Source: Dasypus novemcinctus | Lineage: Eukaryota; Chordata; Mammalia; Cingulata; Dasypodidae | Direction of reading: 5' to 3' | DNA length: 64,000 nucleotides | Assembly: GCF_030445035.2 (NCBI RefSeq) | Contig: NC_080688.1 | Span: 62,199,949-62,263,948 of the forward strand | Shown here: positions 34,837 through 46,989 of the stretch, piece after piece | Numbering within the stretch: position 1 is the first letter of the stretch | Layout of the letters: every line of letters begins with the position of its first letter | Position numbers and translations under genes: made by a program | The notes under the pieces: generated by a model | Database searches by the model: none | Told to the model about the DNA's origin: nothing | The model's input: only the letters and a program-made list of their open reading frames with translations

Positions 34837-35003
34837 GTGAGGAGTGGGGAGTGGGTTATATGGGGACCTCTTATGTTTTCTGGTGTTTTTTTTTTAATGT
34901 TTTTTAATGTAACATTCCTTGTGATCTATTAATTTTTACAAATTTAAAAAATAAAAAACAAAAAAAAACAAAGATTAATTCTCATTGATTAAAAAAATAA
35001 AAT
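34837..35003 (+). mobile_element. family X retroposon, strongly 5'-truncated
   Basis: Only the last 167 bp of the family: 'gggttatatggggacctctt', the 'tttttaatgtaacatt' end and an A-rich tail. Perfect 16-bp TSD aaagatactacaagaa at 34821-34836 and 35004-35019. It interrupts the reverse-transcriptase region of L1 copy A. Confidence 0.92.
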
Positions 35004-35994
35004 AAAGATACTACAAGAAAAGAAATTACAGACTAATCTCTCTCATGAACACTGATGCAAAAATTCTCAGCAAAACACTTGCAAATTGAATTCAACAGCA
35101 TACCAAAAGACTTATACCTCATGACAAGTGAGATTTATTCCTGGTATACAAGGCAGGTTCAACATAATATCAATCAACATAACACACCACATTAACCAAT
35201 AGAAGGGGGAAAAAAACACAAGATCATCTCAATTGATGCAGAAAAGGCATTCAACAAAATCCAGCATCCTTTTTTTGATAAAAATATTTCAAAAGATAGA
35301 AACAGGAAGAAAATTCTTCAATCTGATAAAAGGTCCATATGAAAAACCTACAGCCAACATCGTACTCCATGGGGAAAGGTTGAAAGCTTTCCCTATAAGA
35401 TTCGGACAAGATAAGGATGCCCACTGTCACCATTGTTTTTCAATATTATAATAGAAGTTCTAGCTGGGGTAATTAGACAAGAAAAAAAAATTAAAGGCAT
35501 CCAAATAGGAAAAGAGGAAGTAAAACTCTCACCGTTTGTGAATGACATGATCCTATACTTAGAAAATTCTGAGGTATCCACAACAAAGCTACTTGTGCTA
35601 ACTAATGAGTTCAGCAAAGTGGCAGGATACAAGATTAACATGCAAAAATCAGTAATGTGTTTGTACAAAATTACTGAACAATCTGAGGAGGAAATCAGGA
35701 AATTTTTACAATAGCAACAAAAAAGACTCAAATACCTAGGAATTAATTTAACCAAAGAAATATAGCACCTATACACAGAATACTACAAAACAATGCTAAA
35801 AGAAAAAGAAAAAAAAAAAGACCTAAACAAATGGAAAGACATTCTATGTTCATGATTTGGAAGAATAAATATCATGAAGATGTCAATCTTACCCAAACTG
35901 ATTTATAGATTCAATGCAATACCAATCAAAATTCCAACAGCCTATTTTACAATGCTAGAAAAGGTAGTTTCCAAATTCATTTGGAAGGGAACTT

Positions 35995-36401
35995 TCTTTT
36001 TTTTTAAGATTTATTTATTTATTTCTCTCCCCTTCCACCCTTCCCCACCCCTGTTGTCTATTCTCTGTGTCTTCTTTGTCCCCTTCCGTTGTTGTCAGTG
36101 GCATGGGAATCTGTATTTCTTTTTGTTGCGTCATCTTGTTGTGTCAGTTCTCCGTGTGTGTGGCACCATTCCTGATCAGGCTGCACTTTCTTTCACGCTG
36201 GGCGGCTCTCCTTACCAGGCTCACTCCTTGTGCGTGGGGCTCCCCTATGCGGGGGACACCCCTGCATGGCATGGCACTCCTTGCGCGGATCAGCACTGTG
36301 CATGGGCCAGCTCCACACGGGTCGAGGAGGCCCAGGGTTTGAACCACGGACCTCCCATGTGGTAGATGGACACCCTAACCACTGGGCCAAGTCCGCTGCC
36401 C
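35995..36401 (-). mobile_element. DAS-type SINE in L1 copy A
   Basis: Reverse; perfect 13-bp TSD tggaagggaactt at 35982-35994 and 36402-36414. L1 ORF2 text (KFIWKGT, then [19 protein letters not shown]) continues on both sides. Confidence 0.93.
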
Positions 36402-37196
36402 TGGAAGGGAACTTGTACCTGAATAGCCAAAAGCATTCTAAAAAAGAAGAGTGACATGGGAGGAATTTCACTGCCTGACCTTGAAACATATTACAAAGCC
36501 ACAGTGGTCAAAACAGCATGGTATTGGCATAAAGGCAAACATATCGATCAGTGGAATAGAATTGAGAATCCAGAAATAAACCCTCACCTATATGGTCAAT
36601 TGGTTTTTGACAAACTTACCAAGTCTATGTTAATGGGACAAAACAGTCTCTTCAACAAATGGTCCTGGGAGAACTGGCTATCTATAACCATAAGAATGAA
36701 AGAGGAACCCTATTTCACTCCCTATACAAGAATTGATTCAAAATGGATCAAAGACCTAGTGATAAAAGCCAGGACCATAAAACTACGAGAAGAAAATGTA
36801 GGAAAAAAATCTTAAAAAAGATCTTGTGGTAGGTGGTGGTTTCTTGGGCCTTACACCCAAACACATGCAACAAAAGAGAAAATAGATCAATGGTACTTGT
36901 TCAAAATTAAACACTTTTGCACCCCACAGGACTTTGTAAAAATGGCAGAAAGGCAGCTGACTCAATGGGAGAAAATATTTGGAAATCACATGTCAGATAA
37001 GGGTTTAATATCCAGGATATATAAGGAGATTTTACAACTCAACAATAAAACAGCAAGTGACCCACTTAAAAAATGGGGAAAAGATTTGCCCAAAGAAGAA
37101 ATACAAATGGAAAACAAAAAACAAAAAAACAAACATGAAAAAATGATCAACATCACTAATGATTAGGGAAATGCAAATCAAAACTACAGTGAAGGT

Positions 37197-37808
37197 GGGA
37201 AACAGATGTGGCTCAACCAATTGGGCTCCCGTCTACCATATAGGAGCTCCAGGGTTCGATGCCCAGGGCCTCCTGGTGAGGGCAAGCTGGCCCAGGTGGC
37301 AAGCTGGCCCATGCAGGAATGCCACCCCATGCAAGAGTGTCACCCTGTGTGGGAATGCTGCCCAGAGTGGGAAAGCTGCCCCATGCAGGAGTGCTGGTCA
37401 ATACTGAGAGGTGGCACAGCAAGATGATGGAACAGGAGACACAGAGGAGAGAAAATAAGAAGACATAGCAGAACAGGGAGTTGAAGTGACGCAGAAGAGT
37501 AATTGCCTCTCTCACACTCTGGAAGGTCCCAGGATTGGTTCCCAGAGCCTCCTAATGAAAATACAAGCAGACACCTTGTCACTCCTGTGCCAGCTCTCTG
37601 CGTCAGCTGGCACTCCTGTGCAGGGTGGCACTCCCACACAGGGTGGCACTCCTGTGTGGAACCACATTCCCACATGGGCCGGCACTCCACATGGGCCAGC
37701 TCACCATGTGGTCCATCTTGCCCTCACCAGGAGCACCTGGTTATCGAACCCTGGACCTTCCATATGGTAGATGGGAGCCCAGTTAGTTGGGCCACATCCA
37801 TTTCCCTC
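37197..37808. mobile_element. two SINEs of one subfamily joined in inverted orientation
   Basis: 37197-37599 is a forward short-body SINE ('gtggctcaaccaattgggct') reaching 'acaagcagacaccttgtca'. There it switches to a reverse copy of the same subfamily, ending with the inverted head at 37808 (minus-strand 'ggaaatggatgtggcccaac'). No TSD was found around either half. The pair stands exactly between L1 copy A (plus) and L1 copy B (minus). Confidence 0.75.
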
Positions 37809-40566
37809 AATATATTTTTTATTTCACTTGCAATTTCTTTGACCCACTGATTATTTAGGAGTGTGTTTTTCCACCTCCACATATTTGAGAATTTACTTTT
37901 TTTCCTGTCTATTATTGATTTCCAGTTTCATTCCATTATGATGAGAAGGTGCTTTGCATAATTTCAATCTTTTTATATTTATTTAGAGCTGCATTGTGCC
38001 CTAACATTTGTTCTATCCTGGAGAAAGATTCATGAGCACTTGAGAAGAATGTATAACCAGCTAATTTTGGATGCAGCATTCTATATATATTAGGTCTAAC
38101 TTGTTTATCATATTGTTCAAGTTCTCTGTTTTCTTGTTGATCTTCTGTCCAGTTGTTCTATCTAATGATGTGAGTGGGATTTTGAGGTCTCCAACAATTA
38201 TTGTAGAGATGTCTATTTCTCCCTTCAGTTTTGCCAGAGTCTGTCTCATGTATTTTGGGTTACCCTGGTTAGGTGAACAGATATTTATGACTTTTATATC
38301 TCTCTTTTATTAATATATAATGGTCTTCTGGATCTCTTATAACTTTTTTGCATTTAAAGTCTATTATGTCTGGTATTAGTATAGCTACCCCTGCTCTTTT
38401 TTGGTTACTATCTGCGTGGAGTATCTTTTTCCAACATTTCACTTTCAGCCATTCTGTATCCCTCGGTCTAAGGTTTCTTGTAAGGAGCATATGGATGGCT
38501 CCTTTTTCCTTTTTTAAAAAATATATCCATTCTGTCAGTCTGTATCTTTTGATTGGGCAGTCTAATCCATTCACATTCAATAATATTACCATAAATGCAT
38601 TATTTACTTCCACCATTTTATTCTTTAGTTTTCTTATGTCATATCATAGTTTTGTCTGTCTTTTTACTCTTTTTGGCTATCCTTTATCTATTCTTTCTTC
38701 TATACTCTCCTCCAGGTCTCTTTCTCCTGTCTTTATTTCAGGTTCTAAGGCTTCCTTTAGTATTTCCTCCAAAGTTGGATTCTGTTTTGCAAACTCTCTT
38801 AGCTTCTGTTTGTGAATATTTTATACTCACCTTCATATTTGAAGGGCAAGTTTGCTGGATAAAGAATTCTCAGCTGGAAGTTTTTCTCTTTCAGTATCCT
38901 AATTGTGTCATACCACTGTTTTCTCACCTTCATGGTTTCTGAAGAGAAATCTGTGCTAAATCTTACTGGATGTCTCTTGTATGTGATGGTTTGTTTCTTC
39001 CTTGCTGTTCTGGGAATTTTCTGTTTATCTTTGACATTTGACATTCTGAGTAGTATGTGTCTTGGATTAGGTCTATTCAGATTTCTCCTGGTAATGTGCT
39101 TCTTGGACATGTAAATTCATTTCTTTCATGAGAGTTGGGAAATTTTCAGCTATTATTTCCTTAAATATTCTTTCTGCCTCTTTTCCCTTCTCTTCTCCTT
39201 CTGGGACTCCCATGACAATTATGTTGTTGTGTTTCATGTTGTCATTCAACTCTCTGAGCCCCTGCTCAATTTTTTCCTTTCTTTTCTTTTTTCAATTTTC
39301 ACTATTCTGTCTTCAGTATCACTTATTCTTTCTTCTATCATTTTGAGTCTACTTTGTATGCCTCTAATGTGTTTTTATCTCACCCATTGTGCCTTTCATG
39401 CCCTTAAGCTCTGTTACTTTACTGTTTCAGGATTTCAAATTCTTCTTTGCACTCAGTCTTCTTGATGTCATTTATCTCTTTAGCCATATTGTCTTTCAAC
39501 TCATTAATTTGATTTTGGGAATTTGTGCACATTCATTAATTAGTTCTCTCAAATCCTCTTTCTCTTCTGGGGCTTTGAAATATTCCTTTTCTCAGTTTTG
39601 CTCATAATTTTCTGCTAATGTCTAGGCATTTGATTAGGATGTAGTTTACTCAGATGCTCAATTTCTTTCTCTTTTATAGGGCTTTAGTGGCAGGAGGCTA
39701 TGTGTTACCACTGCTTTTAGATTTTTGGTTCAACCTGGATTGTTTGGATTGTCCCTGCTAGTTGCTCAAAACTGAATTCTGGATCCAGGAATTGGTTTCT
39801 CACTGGCTTCCTAGGGCCTTGGGGAGGGAAGCTATAAAGGCCACAAAAAAGTCTCTCTTATTTATTTTTAATTTTCTCATGTGCATTTCCTTTGTTTGCC
39901 AGCAGATGATGCTCTTTGGCAGCTCTCAGTTCAGTGCCTGGTCAGAATGTATTTGTTGCAGCACAGATGGGATCAGTGTGATAGAGCTTCCTGCCTGGAG
40001 GCTAAGAGTCTTGTAATTTCCCAGTGACAGTTCTCCAGCCTTCTCCCACACTCCCCTCCCTTTTCCCAGGTCAGAAATATTTCCACTCCCCTCTTGAGTC
40101 TTCAGCAATCATTCCCTGTTAGTAGAGGAGGAGATTGGGAGGGTCATATATCTTTAGCCCCTTGCTGGCTCCCAAGACAAACAATGGTGGGATACTACCC
40201 AGCCTGGAAAGGCTCCTAGGACACAGCAGACCAAATCTGTGAGTCAAAAACTGAGTCAGCCTTAGGCTGTGTCCCTCTCTCTCCCTTTTCCTGGGTTGTG
40301 GGATCCCTGGAGCTCCCTTTGTCTGTAGTTGCAGGCCCAGAGACCTGAGAATTCTAAAGTTTCTTTAGTGTGGGGGAGGGTGCCAGCAGCAGTGCCACTA
40401 CTTCCAATTCACCTTCTTTTCTCACTATTTCCCTCCTTTGTCACTTTCTTCTCCAGATGGTGTCCAGCCTTCACCTGGTGTCCTAAACCCCAGAGGTCCT
40501 TTTTCCAGGCTGTTTCAGGAGGAGAAGAGAGTCCCTTGTCTTTCTAGTCTTCCATCTTCTGGAAGT
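37809..40566 (-). mobile_element. L1 copy B: inverted 5' half
   Basis: On the minus strand the L1 5' end lies at 40566 ('ggacttccagaagatggaag'). The 5' UTR reaches about 39640 and the ORF1/linker region about 38650. The ORF2 endonuclease starts at about 38616 (VNGLDCPIKRYRLTEWIYFL) and has TIIVGDLKIPLTSLDR at 38150-38200. It breaks off at 37809, the point equivalent to about 33665 of copy A. Stops occur throughout. Confidence 0.85.
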
Positions 40567-40582
40567 CCCCAACTGGTTGTTT

Positions 40583-40985
40583 TTGGTGTTTTTAAAAAAG
40601 ATTTATTTATTATCCCCCCTCCCCTCCTCCTGCCCTGGTGTTTTTGCTGTGTTGTCTTCTCATTTTCTCTCCTTTAGGATTCACCAGGATTCAATTCTGG
40701 AGACCCCTGATGTGGAAAGAGATTTCCCTGCCAAATGTGCCACCTCAGTTCCTGGTTTCTGCTGCACTTCATCTTGTCTCTCCCCTTGTCTTTTGATGTG
40801 TCATCATCTTGCTGCATGACTCACTTGCGCAGGCACTGGCTAACCACATGGGTACTCACACAGGTACTGGTTCACTGTGTGAGCATGCTTTCTCTTCTTC
40901 TTTTTCACCAGGAGGCCCCAGGGATTTAACCTGGGTCCTCCCATATGGTAGGCGGAAGCTCTATTACTTGAGCGACATCTGCTTC
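40583..40985 (-). mobile_element. DAS-type SINE, long variant with 'tcaccaggattc' segment
   Basis: Reverse copy of the same variant as 47835-48368, with the head at the right ('gaagcagatgtcgctcaag' on the minus strand). Possible imperfect TSD ccccaactggttgttt and ccccaattggttttt at its two sides, which also marks the junction of L1 copies B and C. Confidence 0.7.
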
Positions 40986-41504
40986 CCCCAATTGGTTTTT
41001 GACAAACCTACCAAGTTCATGTTGATGGGACCAAACAGTGTCTTCAACAAATCGTGTGGGGAGGACCATAAAACTACAAGGAGAAAATGTAGAGAAACAG
41101 CTTAAAGACTTCGTGGTAGGTGGTGGTTTCTTGGACCTTATACTCAAAGCACATGCATCAAAAGAAAAGAAAAGATAAATGGGACGTCCTCAAAATTAAA
41201 CCCTTTTGCACCTCAAAGGACTTGTCAAAAGGGTGAAAAAGCAGCTGACTCAATGAGAGAAAATATTTGGAAATCACATGTCCAGTAAGGGCTTAATGTC
41301 CATGATATATAAAGAGATGCTACAGCTCAACCATAAAAAGACAAATGACCTGATTAAAAAATGGGGAAAAGACTTGAATAGACATTTGTCCAAAGAAACA
41401 CAAATGGCAAAAAAATGTTCAGCATCATTAGTGATTAGGGAAATGCATATCAAAGCTACAATGAGATATCATTTTACACCTATCAGAATGGCTGCTATTA
41501 AAAA

Positions 41505-43080
41505 GAGAGGGAAGTGGACTTGGCCCAATGGATAGGGCATCCGCCTACCACATGGGAGGTCCACAGTTCAAACCTTGAGCCTCCTTGACCTATGTGAAGC
41601 TGGCCCATGCGCAGTGCTGATGTTGCACAAGGAGTGCCATGCCACACAGGGGTGTCCCCCGAGTAGGGGAGCCCCATGTTCAAGGAGTGTGCCCTGTAAG
41701 GAAAGCCACCCAGCACAAAGGTTCAGCCTGCCCAGGAGTGGTAGCCACACACATGGAGAACTGACACAGCAAGATGATGCAACAAGAATAGACACATGGC
41801 GCTGGGGTTTAGTGTATACTTGGGGGACCTGAATCTCTGGACTGTCCATGTGATAGCCAGGCCCTGAGCCCCAACAGACTTGCAACTCCTACCCTCCGGT
41901 TTATTGGACTTACCCCAGCCAGCTAACAGGAAGGTGAAGAAGGTCAACCACCACACCAGGGAGCCAAGAGTGCCTACAACTGCAAACAGGAGAATTGCAT
42001 CCATCATCCAAGTCGATAGAGGGGTTGGAGTGGACATAGCCATCCCAGGGTCCACAGAATGGAGGAATAGAGTATGGATTAGAGTGGACTTACTGATACT
42101 CTATTCTGGAACTAATGTGATTAGTAGTGGAAGTAAATGTAACACTGAGATGGAGAAAGTGGATATAGTAGCTGCTGAGAGTGGGAACGGGAAAAAGGTG
42201 TGATGTGGGGACATTTTCAGGACTTGGAGTTGTCCTGTGTGGTACTGCAGGGACAGTTACTGGACATTGTATGTCCTCCCATGGCCCACTGGGTGGATTG
42301 GGGGAGAGTGTAAACTGTAATGTGTACCATTGACCATGTGGTGCAGAAGTGCTCAGAGATGTATTCACCAAGTGCAATGAATGTCCCATGATGATGGAGG
42401 AGGTTGTGGTTATAGGAAGAGTGGGGTGACAGGGGTGGGGGGTATATGGGGACCTCATATTTTTTTAATGTAACATTAAAAATAAATTAATTTTTAAAAA
42501 TTTAAAAAATAAAAATGACAGGTAATCCTAACATGAGGGCTGGGGATATAGTAGAAATCGAGTGGCCTTTATGGGAGAAGAAGAAAAGTTCATAAATTAC
42601 AAGTAAATAAAAGGATCTGAATTCTTTGAGTTTGTGGGGGAAAAAAAATAAAAGAGCATGTTATCCATAGCTTAGAAAAATGGTTATTATATGACGGAGC
42701 CATTTTATTAAGTAAATCATCCCTTGATTTAAAATTTCACCTTTGATCTATATTAGTTTCCCATTTACTTTAGTATCTCTTCCCATTTTCTTCTGTACCA
42801 CAGTTCTATTTTGTCTATCTCAGTGTATAATTTTAAGTGAAAAGGTAGGTTTCCAAAGAGTATGTATAGTACAGTCCAATTCAATAAATATCACTGTGCT
42901 TGTGTGTGTTAAAAAAAAAAGAATAGACAGATTTCTGGTGTCACTGCAAACAATACAACAATGGAAGTAGACACAGAAGAACACACATCAAATAGACACA
43001 GAGAGCAGACAACCAGGATGGGAGGGTGGGGGAAGGGGAGATAAATAAATAAAAAATAAATCTTAAAATAAATAAATAAA
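41505..43080 (+). mobile_element. DAS-type SINE split by a family X insertion
   Basis: SINE parts 41505-41794 ('gaagtggacttggcccaatg' head) and 42919-43080 (the 'agacacagaagaacacaca' segment, G-rich stretch and (aaat)n tail) join perfectly once 41795-42918 is taken out. It sits in L1 copy C at 'ctattaaaaaga'. Confidence 0.88.
41795..42918 (+). mobile_element. family X retroposon with 3' transduction
   Basis: Flanked by the perfect 11-bp TSD aagaatagaca (41784-41794 and 42919-42929). The first 700 bases are family X (landmark 'gacctgaatctctggactgt') down to the usual end 'tttttaatgtaacatt' at about 42477. About 400 bases of unrelated sequence follow, ending caataaatatcactgtgctt, gtgtgtgtt and ten A's. 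The AATAAA signal about 20 bases before the A-run and the TSD directly after it show that this extra part was copied together with X. Confidence 0.88.
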
Positions 43081-43884
43081 GTAACATTTTTTAAAAAGAC
43101 AGAGAACTACAAGTATTAGAGAGGATGTGGAAAGATAAGAACACTTTTCACTGTTGGTGGGAATGTAGAATGATAGAGCCACTGTGAAGACTGTTTGGCA
43201 GTTCCTAAAGAAGTTGAATATAGATTTTCCATGTGACCTGGCAATACCACTACTGGGCATATACCCAGAACTGAGAGCAGTGACACAGATATCTGCACAC
43301 CGATGTTCAAAATGACATTATTCATGATTGCCAAAAGTTGGAAACAACCCAGGTGTACATCAAGTGATGGATAAACAAATTAGTGTATTCACGATGGAAT
43401 ATTATGCAGCTGTAAGAAGAAATGAAGTCATAAAGCACTTGACAACATGGATGAACTTATAGGCCATTATGCTGAGTGAAGCAAGCCAGACACAAAAGGA
43501 CAAATACTTTGATTGTGCTATTATGAACTAAATATATTGTGTAATCTCATGTAGTTACTAACTTGCATATGGGTCACCAGAAAATAGGAGTTTAGAGAAT
43601 GGAAAGCTGAGGGTTAACTTGTGCAGAATTGGTAAAAAGGCTATAGGTTAATCTTTGGAAATGAATAGAAAAGGTGAAAGTCCAACATTATGTTTGTAAC
43701 TACCAATATTGTGTGGGTATGAAAGTGGCTTAAAGGGAAAGTCTAAGGTTGTACACATTGCTAAAAGGAAAGCTAAAAAATGTAATATGGAACTGTATAG
43801 CATAGTAAAACTGCATATGAAACATGAAAACAGTAAACAACATATATGATTTTTTCTTTGAAGTTGAACAAATGTATGTGTTTT

Positions 43885-43980
43885 TTGTTTTTTTCACCAG
43901 GTGGCCCCAGGGATCGAACCCAGGTCCTCCCACTGTAGGTGGAAGCTCTCACTTGAACCACATCCACTTCCCACAAATGT
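43885..43980 (-). mobile_element. short SINE, head part
   Basis: Reverse orientation: 'tcaccaggtggccccaggga', then 'tcgaacccaggtcctcccac' and 'cacatccacttccc'. It matches only the head part of the long variant. It lies in the 3' UTR of L1 copy C, with 'aaatgtatgt' on both sides as a likely TSD. Confidence 0.75.
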
Positions 43981-43989
43981 ATGTTAATA

Positions 43990-44835
43990 CTACAAAATGT
44001 TAATATCAGACCAAAAAAACATTATGCTAAGTGAAAAGAAACCAGACACAAAGTACTACATATTGTTTAATTCCATTTATATAAAATGTAAATATAAATC
44101 AATTTATAAAGTTGAAATTAGCTTAGTGGTTATGTAGGGCTGGGGAAGGATGGAGGGATTGAGGTGACTGCTAAGGAGTGTGGAGATTTTTTTTGTTTTG
44201 AGTAATGAAATTGTTCTAAATGTTTTGTGGTGATGAATGCAGAACATTGTGATTATACTAAAACCCATTGATTATATACTCTTTGGATAGATTGTATGGT
44301 ATGTGAATATATCTCAATAAAATTGCTTAATAAATAAATTGTGTAAAATTAGCCAGAAATAGCAGCTATGCACAGCAGGGTAAACAGAGATTGAGAGGTG
44401 AAGAATTTTGTTTGGGGGTTTTTTATTACTGAAATAATGAAAATGCTCTAATAAGGATTGAAGTGATGAATGCACAACTATGTGCTTATACCAAATGCCA
44501 CTGACTGTACACTTTGGATGAAATGTATACTTTAATATATATGAATAATATATTTCTTTAAAAAAAGAATCCAGACACATGAGTGCATACTGTATGATTT
44601 CATTTACATGACGTTCAAAAACAGCAAAACCAATCTATGATGATAGAGGTCAGAATAATGGGGGTTGTGGGAACTGGCTGGGATGAGGATACAAGACGTC
44701 TGGGGGTGCTGACAAGTCCTGTATCTTGATATGAGTGGTGCTCTCATAGATAGATACATAGCTATATATAGATTCAAAGAGCTGTATACTTGATATGTGC
44801 ATTTCACTGCACATAACTCATATCTCAAAAAATGG
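43990..44835 (+). mobile_element. old L1 3'-end fragments
   Basis: Two or three overlapping 3'-end texts ('gtgaaaagaaaccagacaca', 'aatccagacacatgagtgca', 'gatgaatgcagaacattgtg') show decayed L1 3' parts one after another. Confidence 0.6.
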
Positions 44836-46985
44836 AAAAAGAAAACTGCCCTAAGGTGAAAGGAGCAAAGTTCACTTATGGATCCCACATTGAACACTGC
44901 AGTCATCCCAGGTGCTTCTCTATCCTTTCTGGTTTCCCTCTCAGTTTTGACCCTAAATTGATTTGGACACACTCTGTAAAGTATAGTGAAAGTGTGTGGA
45001 CAATGTAGTCAGACCTGGATTTGAATCTCAATTCCTTCATTGCTCAAATAGGTATAGTACACCCCTCTTTCTGCCCTTTACCCCCACCACACCACCCCAT
45101 AAAACATCTTCATTTGAAACTCTTAAAGCCAGATGTGTTTCTGAGTTCAGAAATTTGTTTGCTTTTCAGAAAGATTACCTTTCTGAAGCGTTCGTAACCA
45201 TATTTGAGAACTTTCCCAGTGTGGTGTGGGAAACACACATTGTAACAAAGCACATTAATATTTCTGTAGTACCAAACACAGTATTTCTGCCATGAAGCTC
45301 ATGATCATTTGACCCTAAACAGTCTCACATGAATTCGGGTCAAGTTTATTGCTCAAATTTATGAAAAACAAGAAAAAAAAATTTGATGGCTCTCAGAGCT
45401 TTCTGTATATTGGAATTGCACCTAGGGTACAGTGGATCTATAATGTCTACCTCAACATGTGGTTGTGTGGGTTGACTTTAAGGAAACACTGGAAAACACA
45501 CCCATAAGGCCTGGCATAGAGCAGCAGGCAAGCAATTAACCTGGGCTTCCTCTTCAGGATGGCTCTTGGGCTGCTTCCTGCCCACACCTACCTCTGGGAA
45601 CAGACTGACAGCAGAACGATTCTACCTGCTGCCAACCTGGAGCAGTCCTAAACATTCCTGAACCTCGTCCATGGTGTTCATTAAGTGGGGAGGTTCCACA
45701 GCACATGTGGTTAACCTAAGTATGCCAATTTAGTGACCCTGTTCTCTTCCATGGCAGGTCTTCCCTCTAGTCTAAACCATTCATCTGAAAACACGGCCAT
45801 ATGACTATTTGTCCTCCTTGGTCTAAGTATTTCTATGGCATTTGTTAGGGCCCTCATGTATCACTGACAATGTATTATAGAAATGCCCTTCTCACTGCTC
45901 AAGACAGTAACAGGTTTAGGAAAAAATAGTCTGGGAAGAGATGTTTAGTCACCTCTTGTGTATTCCTCAAACGTCTGGAGTCCAAGACTTGTGTGGGAGA
46001 TTTTTTTTGTTGAGAAGTGTCTTTAGCAGAAAGAGTTTACTGTTATGTAATTACCAGATTCTTTGGGCTCTTAGAAAAAAGATTTTGAAACAGAAGCTTT
46101 GTCTTATGGTCAGTGGGCATGCAGTCACAAGCAATCCAAAGTTCTGAAGCCTTGCTATGTTTATTTTTAATTGCTAGATCTTTTTCAGACATTAAAATTA
46201 TAATGTGTGTGCAACCTTTATTTTCCCAGTATTTAACAGTCTATAGGTTCAACTGAGAAATAAAATTATAATTAAGAAAAATACTTTGGTTCTAACCCCT
46301 ACCTACAACTCTGGAAACATAGTTCCCAAATCCTTCATGTATCACTTAAGGAAGTTCCCAGAGCATCTCACAGGTGCTTTTAAATAATCCACCCTGTGGT
46401 CTTCCCAACTCTCCCCTACTTTAATTGTAGCCATGAACTCATTCTCTGTTTTTTTCCAAGGGCCATCTAAACCAATGATTCTAGGGCCTAGCTGATCATA
46501 GAATTGCCAGGAGAGTTTAAAACAAAACAAAACAAGCTACTGAATGAATCATGTACTGAAGGTGCCTGCAGAGGCAAAGAGAGGATGAGAACGCACTTCA
46601 AAATTGGTTTTTACCCTTTTCTGCCACATAGTGATAAGAACTACCACCACTGTCTCCCAGGAAATACTCACTGAACACTCAACCATCTTTTAGGCAATGT
46701 GCTTGTGTTCTGCAAAAGAAAAACATACAGATGTTTAGGAAATAAACAAATCTCTGGAGATGGATTCAGTGGACCTGGGATAAGATAGGGCCCTATGATG
46801 TCTAATTGCCTGATTCTGATTTACTGCTGGGATGTAACACATTAACCCAAGGACCCAGGGAACCCAGGACCTTGGCTCTTAATTAGAATAATAGAGGTTT
46901 GGAAGTGAAAGACCCCTCCCAGTTGGTAAAAAGGCCAGTAGATCGAAGGTTCACTGAATTTGTCATGTTTACAAATTTAATAACT
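44836..46985. other. mostly unique intergenic sequence
   Basis: I see no gene, no clear young repeat and no CpG island here. 46470-46530 ('accaatgattctagggccta', 'gaattgccaggagagttt') might be a decayed MER5/Charlie-type fragment. The longest frame (99 codons at 44996-45295) has no recognisable feature. Confidence 0.55.
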
Positions 46986-46989
46986 TGTT

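Larger units (their letters stand above)
28288..37195 (+). mobile_element. nearly full-length L1 (copy A), broken by at least seven insertions
   Basis: The 5' end 'ggacttccagaaagacggcagactaga' matches the minus-strand 5' end of copy B (about 40533-40566). The 5' UTR resumes at 28790-28975 and 29846-30250, and the ORF1/linker region at 31046-32208. ORF2 endonuclease starts near 32700, reverse transcriptase near 34500 (KSPGPDGFTSEFYKAF), and the C-terminal part runs to 37195. The catalytic box reads [10 protein letters not shown], so the usual FADD-type pair is lost, and frameshifts are many: it is inactive. Nested elements are listed separately. The last 3' part is missing after the SINE pair at 37197. 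Confidence 0.88.
40986..43990 (+). mobile_element. L1 copy C: forward 3' part, interrupted
   Basis: Begins in the ORF2 C-terminal coding part (QLVFDKPTKFMLMGPNSVFN) and runs to 41505. It resumes at 43080 ('aaaaagacagagaactacaa') and passes the end of ORF2 near 43500 into an A+T-rich 3' UTR with a short SINE at 43885-43975. Many stops. Confidence 0.8.

Noticed and set aside
31624-37166. L1 copy A as a retrotransposition-competent element
   Set aside because: ORF2 is split by five or more insertions, has many frameshifts and has lost the FADD-type catalytic pair.
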